Assembly: GCA_004151065.3 (NCBI GenBank)
Contig: NWUY0300005387.1
Span: 26,572-49,922, forward strand
Reading direction: 5' to 3'
Length of the DNA stretch: 23,351 nt
Source: Larix sibirica
Taxonomy: Eukaryota > Streptophyta > Pinopsida > Pinales > Pinaceae
The notes under the pieces are model-generated. The model searched no databases. It had not been told where the DNA came from and was given only the letters and a program-made list of their open reading frames with translations. Shown here in pieces: positions 10,403 through 19,375 of this stretch (position 1 is the stretch's first letter; every line of letters starts with the position of its first letter). The position numbers and the translations under genes were made by a program.

Positions 10403-12201
10403 AAGGGACATTTTAACGCATTGGATGACTGTGAGAATATGCAATGGTTCTTCATCTATGGTTAGGGTTTTACATTGCCACCATCGTCACATCACTTTTG
10501 ATCAAAGCCTAATTCTACTAAGGATCTCATGATCTAGAGGATGAATCAAAAGGATCCTTTACAACTTGTGTGAACGTCAAATCCCATGCAATATGCACCT
10601 CTTTGGAGGCCAAAATCTAGTCAAGAAAGGATCCCAAGGATTGAAAAAATGGGAGACGCTACCCAGCTTGAGATTGAGGCATTTTTCTCCCTTGTTAAGT
10701 TCTCAAGTTGAATAAAATAAGGCATACCCAGCAAAGCCATTTTGTAAAATGACTAGAATGCATCTCACAATTGGATCTCCCATCCTCAAAGCTAAGAAGA
10801 AAATCTCTTGTCCCATCAAAGCATGCACTAGTTGGAAAGTTTACAGGCCTTTGGCCTAATCCAAAGAGATGTGGAAACATGGGTTGTAGATCATTGGGCC
10901 CTTAAGATTCAAGGTCAAGTATATCTATTTGCATCCATTTGAGGCTATTTTGTGTTTCTTTTTGTCAATGGGGAAGAATGTGACTTGTTTTTTTGCTCAA
11001 GACTCGATTTCATGGGTTCCATGGTGATGTATCTGTGTATGTTGCCATTTGGTTTTAATCTAGAGGAGGAAATTAATTTAGCTCCCATGTGGGTTAGGTT
11101 ACCTCATATACCTCTGTTTTTTGGGGGATGATAGCACTCTTAGAGATATTGAGAATAATTGGGGTCGGTATTGGCTGAGCATAATGAAAAGGAAATGTGT
11201 TCTTTTGCATGCACATTTATGTCGAGGTGGACTTGGAGAAGGATCTTCCAAAGGCTTTGAAAATCAATATAAATGGGTGGAGCCTCCACCAAACCCTAGA
11301 TTATGAGCATACTCCTTTTAAGTGTATTGCATGTCACACTTATGGGTATTTTGTCCAAAAATGCCAAAAATACAAGAGGAAAAATCTCCCCAAAAGCATC
11401 TACCAAGTGAAGAATATGAGTTCATGTTGGTTTAAAGCAAGCACAAAAAATCCCAATGTAAGGGGTATTCAAATTCACCCCAAGAAGAGCCACCCAATAC
11501 AAGCAATAACAAATTTGAATTTTTGGGGAATGTAGATGATATGAAGAAGAAAATGAAGCAAATGAGAAACTACTAGCATATTTAATGCATTTTGAAGGCG
11601 GATTAGACCCATCCAAACTTGAGCCTCTAGTCAATGATGGGGGAGCAGTGTAAGAATATGAAACAAGGGAATCAGAGGAGGAAGAAGAGGAAACAAAGGA
11701 ATCATAGGACGAAGAAGAATTGAAAGAGAAGGTTGTGGAGAAAGAACTCACAATTCCAGTGTCACATTCTCATTTTCCTAAGCCATTTGAATCTATTTCC
11801 TTGCTAGAGTTCTAAAGAAAGTTACTCATCCCTCCCATCCTCTCACAAGGGAAAGGAAATCCATTTGAGACCATAAAGAATGAGGCAGAATTGAATATAT
11901 GTTCGGGCCAACAATCAACTCTTGATTTCTTGATTAGTGAGGGGGTATTTGGTTATTGTCATTGGCTATGTATTGTTTCTGCATTATTCAATGCAATCAA
12001 TTTGTATGAATCTATCCTTGTCATGAATATGAAATGAAAAGTCTTTGTAGTAAAGCTCTTCTCTTCTCCCAGCTCTTTCGTGGGAGATAAAAAGCTCTTT
12101 AAGACAAGATACTCACTGTTAAACATTGTATTATCAAGTTGATTGGTTAGGTCATAGCCTTTTTTAATACAAACTTTAGTCAATTATGCAAAAATAAAAA
12201 T
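10403..12201 (+). mobile_element. Nested LINE (L1-type) insertion, ORF2 absent
   Basis: The 1799-base insert is bounded by an exact 21-base target duplication, has an A-rich 3' end (GCAAAAATAAAAATAATAAAA), and encodes an ORF1-like protein with DUF4283 and a zinc knuckle on the + strand. These are hallmarks of plant L1-type non-LTR retrotransposons mobilised by target-primed reverse transcription. No endonuclease or reverse transcriptase follows ORF1: only about 800 bases separate the zinc knuckle from the tail. So the copy is either internally deleted or a short non-autonomous derivative. A 7-bp stem with a 9-base loop (12065-12087, TCTCCCA/TGGGAGA) lies near the 3' end. Confidence 0.85.
10890..11660 (+). 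pseudogene. LINE ORF1 (DUF4283 + zinc knuckle), frameshifted
   Basis: ORF1 proteins of plant L1 elements bind RNA. Here the DUF4283 core reads LAPMWVRLPHIPLFF near 11060-11118, shifts frame to STLRDIENNWGRYW near 11130-11180, then shifts again to HIYVEVDLEKDLPKAL and WSLHQTLDYEHTPFKC. The zinc knuckle (11323-11364) is C-x2-C-x4-Y-x4-C: the expected His is Tyr, a CAT to TAT change, so metal binding is probably lost. Downstream is an acidic stretch (ESEEEEEETKES). At least two frameshifts and several stops make it non-functional. Confidence 0.8.
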
Positions 12202-12222
12202 AATAAAATGCATGATAGTAGT
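12202..12222 (+). repeat. Right target-site duplication of the nested LINE
   Basis: Exact 21-base match to 10382-10402, directly after the A-rich tail. Beyond it the internal sequence of the LTR element resumes (GACATCGAGATTGAG; compare GTTGTCGAGATGGGG near 7473). Confidence 0.9.
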
Positions 12223-12517
12223 GACATCGAGATTGAGTTCTTTTTTTAGTTTTAAGATAGGTCATTTACCTATGTAAAGGGAATATTATTATAACACTAA
12301 TTGGCACTTGTACCCCTTCATTGTTTGATCACCTGTAAAGATTTATTAACACTTGGAGTGAGCTATGTGTTAGTTTAAGGCTCTAGAAGCGGACCATTAT
12401 TTGGCTATAGACCACTTGATGATAAAATTAAGGAGGGGTATGGCATAATAATCTTATATTCCTAGATAAACTTAGAGGGGGTCAGGTTTTCATCCCAATT
12501 CAAGATTATAGAGGGAC

Positions 12518-13046
12518 TGTTAGGTTTATCCTTGACTCAGTCAATAATATACAATAGGTGGTTTAACATGGCACACTATTTTAGCCCATGGTATTCATTT
12601 GACAGTGACCTATTTAAGAGGCTCATCATCTATAATGTAAAGTGCCTTAAGTGACTAGTCTTGGATGGATTAGCTAAGGGTACTAAAGATATATATGTGT
12701 TTCTTCATAATCCATTATGATGGTGTCTTCATAAAATTCTCGCAGGGTCTGCTTCCCTAAATATGAGCATGGTTTATGCTCGAAACGTTGGTTTCAAATT
12801 CTTAACGCAATGAAAAATCCAAAAGATCACAGACAATTCATATAACTATAAAATCCTGAATAAACTTATATATTTTTGTGGTTTTCCTGGGTTTGTATTT
12901 CCATGTTAGATCTAGTCTTTGATCTATGTGTCCATTAGATTGTATGGTATGGACTCTATAAAGGCTTATCTTAACCAATAGTTTGACCATTGGGAAAATA
13001 ATGCATGGTGGCATTGATCTCTCTCCTATTAGTGTAAAGTTTAACA
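12518..13046 (+). repeat. 3' LTR of copy II, interrupted
   Basis: Starts TGTTAGGTTTATCC after GAGGGAC and ends GTTTAACA. Compared with 7768-8102 it carries about 170 extra bases at 12700-12868. TATA-like motifs at about 12608 (CTATTTAAGAGG) and 12955 (TCTATAAAGGC). Confidence 0.75.
12700..12868 (+). mobile_element. Short insertion resembling a Penelope-like element 3' tail
   Basis: This sequence is absent from the other three LTRs. It is bordered by similar short repeats (ATATATGTG on the left, ATATTTTTGTG on the right), consistent with a decayed target duplication. Inside, a 6-bp hairpin GAGCAT-GGTTT-ATGCTC is preceded by ATAT and followed by GAAACGTTGG. GAAACGTTGG after a short stem is typical of the hammerhead-ribozyme region of Penelope-like elements, and the PLE at 21800-22750 ends in a similar arrangement. 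The CUGAUGA half of the core is not intact. Assignment is tentative. Confidence 0.4.
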
Positions 13047-13190
13047 CAACTTCCTTTAAACATTTTTTTTTATCATCCTCAACTCTTGGCCCTCCTGGAA
13101 TATATATTCCAACTAATTTGACATCATCAATTAGTAGTTTCAATCAAGAGATTACCAACCTAAATCAACAAATGAATTATGTAGAGATTT

Positions 13191-13439
13191 GTTGTAGCCA
13201 CAACAGATCCCATCTTGTTCAGACAATATGGGAGCCCCTATTGAAATTTTTGTTTATTTACTAAGTTTATTTTTCTTGAAAGCACTTTGTTTCTTTGTTT
13301 AAGTTTGGTTGAAGTTTTCTTAATGATGTTTCAAAATAAAATCTGAAACAAATCGAGCCTTCCGCACTTCCGATTCACTTAATCAATTTAAGGAACAATT
13401 AAGTTGGTAGTCTAAAGTCGCGAAAACTATATGTCTACA
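13191..13439. other. Unassigned spacer
   Basis: Right of the duplication. A + frame (LGPPGIYIPTNLTSSISS, then NQEITNLNQQMNY) crosses from the duplicated flank at 13080 to 13185 and looks like part of an old coding segment; copy I holds a broken version near 8130-8230. No family recognised. Confidence 0.35.
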
Positions 13440-13925
13440 ATAGTGATCCTGACATTCTGACTCAAACTTCTTTTACTTTTATTTGTTAATATCGGCAGTT
13501 AGAAGTCAGTGACAAATTCCTCAAAATTAATTTAAGTTTTTCGACTTCCCGACTTCGCTTCTTTTTGTTTGAACATCGGCAGTCGGAAGTCGAGGAATCT
13601 ATCATTTCAATTTTGATTTCACTCCCAACCTCCAACTCCTGAATTTTTTGAACTTCTAATCAATTGTGGAAGACGGTAGTCGAAAGATTATCAACCTGTG
13701 TATTAAGTTTATCCCTGACTCCCGACTCTTTCCAACTTAAGGTAATTTGCGGAAGTCGGGAGCCGGGACATTAATAGCTTTTGTGTTAAATTCATCTCTG
13801 ACCCTTGACTCCCGACCTTTTCCAATGATCATGTACTGTGGAAGTTAGAGGTCGGGATGTTTTGGCCATTACATCAATCCTCCTCCCGACTCCCGACTCC
13901 TGACTTTTCGGAGCTCCACACTGGC
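13440..13925. repeat. ~85-bp tandem array, each unit with an inverted repeat
   Basis: Five to six diverged units (starts near 13445, 13542, 13621, 13714, 13797, 13884). Each begins with one or more GACTCCCGACT-like words and, 30-60 bases on, carries the reverse complement (GGAAGTCGGGAG). Unit 4 is clearest: CCTGACTCCCGACTC against GGAAGTCGGGAGCCGGGA. Each unit could form its own hairpin. The array lies upstream of the long broken frame at 14307 and may be its leader or terminal-repeat DNA. Confidence 0.75.
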
Positions 13926-14306
13926 ATTTCCACTTCACATTCAAAATTTATGATCTCCTACATGCCAAAATATTTTGAAATATGGGCCTAATTAATCAAA
14001 TCATTAGGTGATTAAACGCTAACCGTTGATTTTGGGGCAATTATATTGAAATTTATGAGCCATTGATGTGATCATAATCCAGGGTTTACTTAATAAAAAT
14101 TTGAATTCTTTGGCCATTATAACATAGTGAACTTGAAATTCGACGTCTCAGATCTTCCTATTTCTACGAGTAAATTGCATCAATTCATTCGAATAGTTTC
14201 ATAATTTAACATGTATTTATCATTGCGCTTCAATTTTTATAGATTGTTGATGTTTTGAATTTTAATTGTAGTTTTTTGTCGTTCGCGGGACTACCCCTCT
14301 TTCGCC
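13926..14306 (+). other. AT-rich leader before the long broken reading frame
   Basis: No coding pattern. It ends in TTGTCGTTCGCGGGACTACC just before an ATG in good context (TTCGCCATGGCC). No match to the sequence after 17959 was found, so a pair of flanking LTRs is not supported. Confidence 0.45.
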
Positions 14307-17300
14307 ATGGCCAAATGAACCAGGTCTAAAGCTATTGCAAAAGAATTGAAGCTAAAGGACCCTAATTTCGGCTTCTATTCAGACACTGATGCACGGGTTG
14401 CTGGCATGTTGTGCCTAGATTGGGCAGGATATACAACATCTTCGACGGGGATGACTTCTCAGAGTTCAAGAAGGAGGCCCCGATTTACCAGAACATAAGC
14501 AATTCCCAGTTTCATGCTATCGCTGGACGGCCCGTAGTCATGCCATACACCGACATGGTGAAATGGATGATAGACCATGCAAACATCCCTACCAACACAT
14601 TCAAGGATGCGAACCAGGTGGTTATGCTTCATTCAAGTTGGATACCTTTTCCAGGATTTATGCTTTAAAGGCCCCGTAGCAACTACTCACACAAGACTTC
14701 ATAAGGGAATTCGAGAGGAAGTATGAACCTGATGTTCTACTTAAAACATGGATGGCTGACCCTAACACCTTCATCCTGAAGCCAAACAGGCAGTATCCAA
14801 TTGTCTTGCTTAGAAAGTCATATAAACTATTTGCAGCCATGTTATGCCGATTATATGGGGCATATACATGTCAATATTTCAAATTGGAATGGGTTCTTTT
14901 GGCCCATTACATATCTACTACAAGTAAAATCTTCAACTGGGCTCAAATATTTTTTGTTACTTTTAGGGATTCTATTTTCCAGGAACAAAAGACACCGGCT
15001 ATGAAAAGGCCGAAAGTTCTATATGCCTACATACCTGATAGATATTTTATGTGTTTCCTTTGCTTACCCTGCCATGAGCTGGTATTGGATTAGGGAAAAG
15101 CCCCCTATCCATATTTGTTGCTCAATTCTCTGGGAGGACAATTACACTCCCTGTATTTATGGTGTTTGTGATAAATTTATCAGTGTTGTGTATTTTTCCA
15201 TCTTCAAGAAAAATTCACCTAGGGTTCCAAAGGATGCCATCTCCTTGATTTCCACCATGGGAGATTGGTATATTGGAGAATATTTCACCTACATCAGAAT
15301 TTGGGGTAGAAAATAAGTTCACCTGCTACCAAGGATTTTTCCCGACATAATGATTATGTCGGAGGTAGATTTTCAGACAGTTTATGATGGATTTCATGGT
15401 CAATTCCATTCTTCAAAGAGGAGGGCTTGGCCTAAGTTACCTTTATATATTAGGCATATGACTATTCATAATGCAACTCATGGCATCACTCTTTCCAAGG
15501 AATTTGACCGATTAAAACTAGCTTTCGCAGAAAAAAGAATGCATGACCCCAAAGACCTTATAGCAAAACACTTCATGCATGCTCACTTAAAAAGTACTCG
15601 TGTACATGAACTATAGCCTGATGATTCTTTGTATCAAAATGTACATAGAGTTGAGGAAGTGCTTAGTAAATTGGCTGATGCAGACCAGAGAATTCTTGTG
15701 CATGAGGCACATAGGCAGTAGAGACTCAGGGCGATGGAAGAAATAAATAGGATTTTCCAATAGCATCAATATGCTACTAGGGAAGCCATGGAAGCTGCAA
15801 ACAAATCCATAGTGTTAAGCTTAGCTTCATCTCATCCCAGTACACAAAAATAATTGGATAAGAAGCAAAGAAAACAACCTATGACAAATGTTCATCCTAC
15901 TACTCCCATCCAGAATCTCAGTGTTCTCATACAACAGACTCAAGCTCTTTAAAGTAAGTCATATGCTTATACTCATTCTATTTATGATGTTACCTTTATT
16001 CCTATAGTACTCCCAAATATAGTTGTTAAGGTTGAAAAGCCACCTAAGTTAATTGTCAACCCTCCACTACATACATCTAGTAGTGACATCATTGATCTGG
16101 AGAAGGAACAACATGTAGAAGTAATCAATCCTACACCAGTAGTCCAGGAACCTTCACAAACATTTGCTATGGACCCCATTCAAGTTGTTAATGGTAATAT
16201 TCCTCATCCATCTCCAGACAGTGGCTTGTCAGAAGTGCCTACTGTCAATGATCCCATTCAACAATCCACTTCTAATTCACCCCGTAATCTATCTCCTACC
16301 CCCAATCATCCTGGTGCAGCTACTCAATCCTCTGATCCACCTACTCCAACTGCATTAAATGCTTTGGTGGATCTTATCACTTCACAACAGCCCTCAACTT
16401 CTCAATTAGACCCTCTAACCACCTCAAAATGTTACTTCCTTACAGTGTCAAACTAATGCCCCTCCCATTCAATCCACTGCACTTACCTCTGCAATTTTTC
16501 CTACAACTTCTTCTTCTCAAATGGACCCACCATTATCCCAAAATCCATCTTAGTCAACAATTGTTACTACCATCCAATCATTGCCTGTAATTCACTCTAC
16601 GGAACTTTTAGTTTCTACAGTTGAAGACTCAATAGATTTTGGTGAGGACGTTGTAGTGATACTGGGAGACTATTGTTTCAACAAAAGGAGAAAGGAAATT
16701 CTGAGAAAAGCTCCCAAAGGAAACACTCAAGGTGAAGTCCAAGTTGGGCAGGTCCCAAATTAGGTTATATGGAAACATGCAACTGATGATCCTTAGAGGG
16801 AAGCAATAGAAGTTGCTGCAGCAATGGGAGCCTTTGTTGGAGCTAACTTTGACTCTGTGTCTACTTTGAACCAAGCATTGGAAGAAGAAAAGGCCAAGAA
16901 TTTGGCATTGCAAACTGAGAAAGAATCCATCCACCAGAGTTGGACTAAATAGGTAGAGGACCTCAAATCCCAACATCATTCACTTGTGCAAAACCTACAA
17001 GCTCAAATTCACCAACTATCACAACAATAGGTGATTTCAAAAACTAAGGTAATTGAACAAACTACCAGCTTGGTTGATCTTCAAATGCAGATTGAACAGT
17101 TGAAAGACTCAAATACCTTTTCTGATTTCTTTAAGATAAATGTACACGAATTTAAGGATGAATCAAGTTCCTGTAATGACAAGTTAAGGCAGACTCGGAC
17201 CTTATATTTTCAATGTCTTAATGAAATCCAGGATGATTTCAATTCCTTTGGGAGTCTTTCAGATATTCTTGTTGATCATATTGACAAGTAGAAAAAGGCA

Positions 17301-17872
17301 CATTCATCTTATGAACAGTTATGTGAATGGAAAGCTCACTTGAAAAATGATCCATGGACCTTGGCTTGTTTAGACTCAGTCAAATTAATGAGAACCTGGA
17401 TTTCGATTAAGTCTTGGGGTCTGGTTTGTGATGAGGTGGCACATATGATTGAGAAGGGCCAAAAAATATGTGCTAGGCAATGGATGTTGATTGACAACCA
17501 CATGGAAAGCATGGAAATGCCAACTTTTACTGAGTTGGCAAATTCAGTGCCAACAAACCCGAGGATCACTGAGGTGGACGAACAGAGAAATCAAACAACA
17601 TAGATGAATCAAGATGCTACTCAACTGGACATCTCATTGTTTAGGTCATTTATTTCGACACTTGGTTAGTTGGCAACTATGTTGCAAGGATTCCTTGATT
17701 CTTGGTCCAAGATCTAAGCTAAAGAAGTCAAATCTTACTCATGCAAGGCTCAATTACAACTTGAACACGCTAGTTATCCCAATGTCACTGAAATGTGGAA
17801 TATTTACTCTAAATGGAAAGATTATGTAACCAATCTAGATTGGGGTAGTTAGTGTTTTCTTGCTTAGATCTA
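14307..17872 (+). pseudogene. Long decayed reading frame of an unrecognised, probably retroelement-derived protein
   Basis: About 1,190 codons can be followed from the ATG at 14307 with frame changes near 14400, 14620, 15020 and 16428. The N-terminal part has PRLGRIYNIFDGDDFSEF and MPYTDMVKWMIDH. The middle has KLEWVLLAHYISTTSKIFNW, YLIDILCVSFAYPAMSWYW and KLPLYIRHMTIHNATHGI. A Pro/Ser/Thr/Gln-rich linker follows (about 16000-16560), then a coiled-coil segment (NQALEEEKAKNLALQTEKES; QMQIEQLKDSNTF) and a helical end (MWNIYSKWKDYVTNLDWG). No protease, reverse transcriptase, integrase or zinc finger was seen. In-frame stops number about 20: 15 TAG, 4 TAA, and one TGA at codon 4. I cannot name the family. 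A structural protein of a non-autonomous retroelement is the best guess, supported by the polypurine tract at its end. Confidence 0.7.
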
Positions 17873-17941
17873 GGAACTTGATCCTTCTTTTCGGGATCTA
17901 TCTTTTCCATTGAATTGTATTTATATGGACTTCATAGAGGC

Positions 17942-17958
17942 AAAAAAAGGGGGGGGGA
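17942..17958 (+). other. Polypurine tract
   Basis: Seven A then nine G then A, about 70 bases after the last stop of the long reading frame. Such a tract primes plus-strand DNA synthesis just upstream of a 3' LTR. The following sequence (CTACTGAAG) has no visible partner upstream, so the LTR itself is unproven. Confidence 0.45.
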
Positions 17959-18764
17959 CTACTGAAGTAATTTCTTGTATTAGACTTTGTGGAATGCTCT
18001 ATCTCTCTGAGAACAGTATGTGATTTTTGCACGCTTGTTAATGAAAGATGGGATGTTGCCTGCATTTAGTTCCAACACATGATCAAATAGAGTTCGATCG
18101 ATTTGGTTATGTTATATTTCATGTTATTTAGTGTCTAATTCATCTCAGATGTTAGTAATTGCAATAAGATGAACTATCACTCTTAATGTTTTCTTTGGAT
18201 GAATTGTGATAATAGGTCAATTTGAATGTTTTAATTTTATTTCTGCTTATGACATATTTTTCTTGTGAATTACTAACATTTTGAGATATTGACCATATAG
18301 TTCGACTAAATAATAGGTTTCATTAATTTAGATGTTTTTTTTTGCAATCTTAAACTAATATAAGTTGATTGATGTTTCATTTTGACTGTTATCAGTGAAT
18401 GTTCAATAGATAAACATGAAGATTTTTCTTCTTGATTTCTTTTGTTATATTCCATTTTTAGAAGCAAAATCTAATAAATTAATTCTAACTTTCCTTGAGT
18501 AGGTTTTCCTTCATGAGCTGTGAGTCTGAGACTTCACCAGTTTTTATTAGACTTTCCCATAATTAGGCACTTGTTCTTTGTAACCAATAAGTCTTCTTTG
18601 GGAGAAAAACCATAAGGCTAATGGAGGCTTAAATTCGTTGGAGGAAATCACCCCAAACAACTGGGAAATAGGAAAATTCATGTGAGGGTTTTCTAAAGTT
18701 CTTGGATCAGATTGCTATCCTTTCGTTGAACCTTGAACCTATTCCAACCAAACTAGGGCGTCAA
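17959..18764. other. Unassigned AT-rich sequence, possible 3' end of the preceding element
   Basis: No coding frame or repeat partner found by eye. If the polypurine tract is real, this should contain a 3' LTR, but nothing similar was seen in 13190-14306. Confidence 0.4.
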
Positions 18765-19375
18765 CAAGATGCATCTCCATTTACCTCAACGTTTTGTCAA
18801 ATAAAACTATGCATATTTATTATGATATGGGTAGCATGACTCATGACAAATTTTGTATATAACTCTTCAATAACAATCTTTCATAAAAATTGTCATTACA
18901 GATTTGAAGCTGATGTCTTTTATCTCTAACGACAAAATCTAATAGTTGAGTTTTCAAGTAGCAAGTAACTAAGTCACGTAGCAACATATGGAGAATTTAG
19001 TAGGGTCTTTAGGATCTTCATTTGGATAGATAGCTCAACATACTGGAATGTTGAACTCTCCATCTCACTCGTCTATTAGCAAGGTCCATGTTAAATTTCA
19101 AACCATGGTAAGTAGATTTTGCGCTTGAAAAATAACCTTAACACTAGGTAACTGGAAAACTATAAAAAAACAATCATAAGCAACTCCTGAATATGTTAAT
19201 CTACAATTAGAAATATGAACAAGATATAAACTCTCAATCACATATATTTTCTATCGAAGCACACTACAATAGCTCAAAATTAAAACATGCTAACCATCTT
19301 AGTGGTGTACTTTAGGTCTCTTCTATATAACAAAATAAACAATGAAGATACAATGCTTGTATACATGATGTGCCT
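18765..19375. repeat. ~610-bp dispersed repeat, copy 2 of 2
   Basis: Same-orientation match to 8239-8849. It differs by scattered substitutions and a 26-base insertion near 19005 (the matching stretch of copy 1 runs straight from TAGTAGGGA into TATGTTGAATTC). Sequences on both sides are unrelated to those of copy 1. Confidence 0.75.

Larger units (their letters stand above)
9574..13046 (+). mobile_element. Small non-autonomous LTR retrotransposon, copy II, with nested insertions
   Basis: The 5' LTR is 9574-9848 (TGTTAGG...ATAACA), followed directly by a primer-binding site like the 3' end of initiator tRNA-Met. The internal region, without the nested LINE, is about 850 bases and matches copy I throughout; no protein domain is visible. 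The 3' LTR (12518-13046) starts after GAGGGAC. The 5-base flanks are CCACT on the left and CAACT on the right, a decayed target duplication that agrees with CTACC/CCACC around copy I. The element needs proteins supplied in trans. Confidence 0.8.
9440..13190 (+). repeat. Segmental duplication, copy II
   Basis: Matches copy I at 6219-8240 over element and flanks. It is longer because of a nested LINE (10403-12201) and a short insertion in the 3' LTR (about 12700-12868). Copy I has its own extra 34-bp repeat block instead. Confidence 0.75.

Noticed and set aside
11422-11751. - strand Ser-rich frame of 109 codons.
   Set aside because: Shadow of the acidic ORF1 tail on the + strand (GAA/GAG codons read as TTC/CTC).
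12838-13143. - strand frame of 101 codons across the right end of the 3' LTR.
   Set aside because: It crosses the LTR end and the nested insertion boundary, so it cannot be one ancestral gene. Part of it (DDVKLVGIYIPGGPR) is the complement of the shared flank segment.
14307-17872. Possibility that TAG is a sense codon (recoded genome).
   Set aside because: Frameshifts, TAA stops and a TGA also break the frame, and the Lunapark exon and other elements show standard plant decay; methylation-driven C-to-T change explains TAG without recoding.
13191-18764. A pair of LTRs around the long broken frame.
   Set aside because: No matching direct repeats could be seen between 13190-14306 and 17959-18764; only the polypurine tract supports a retroelement.
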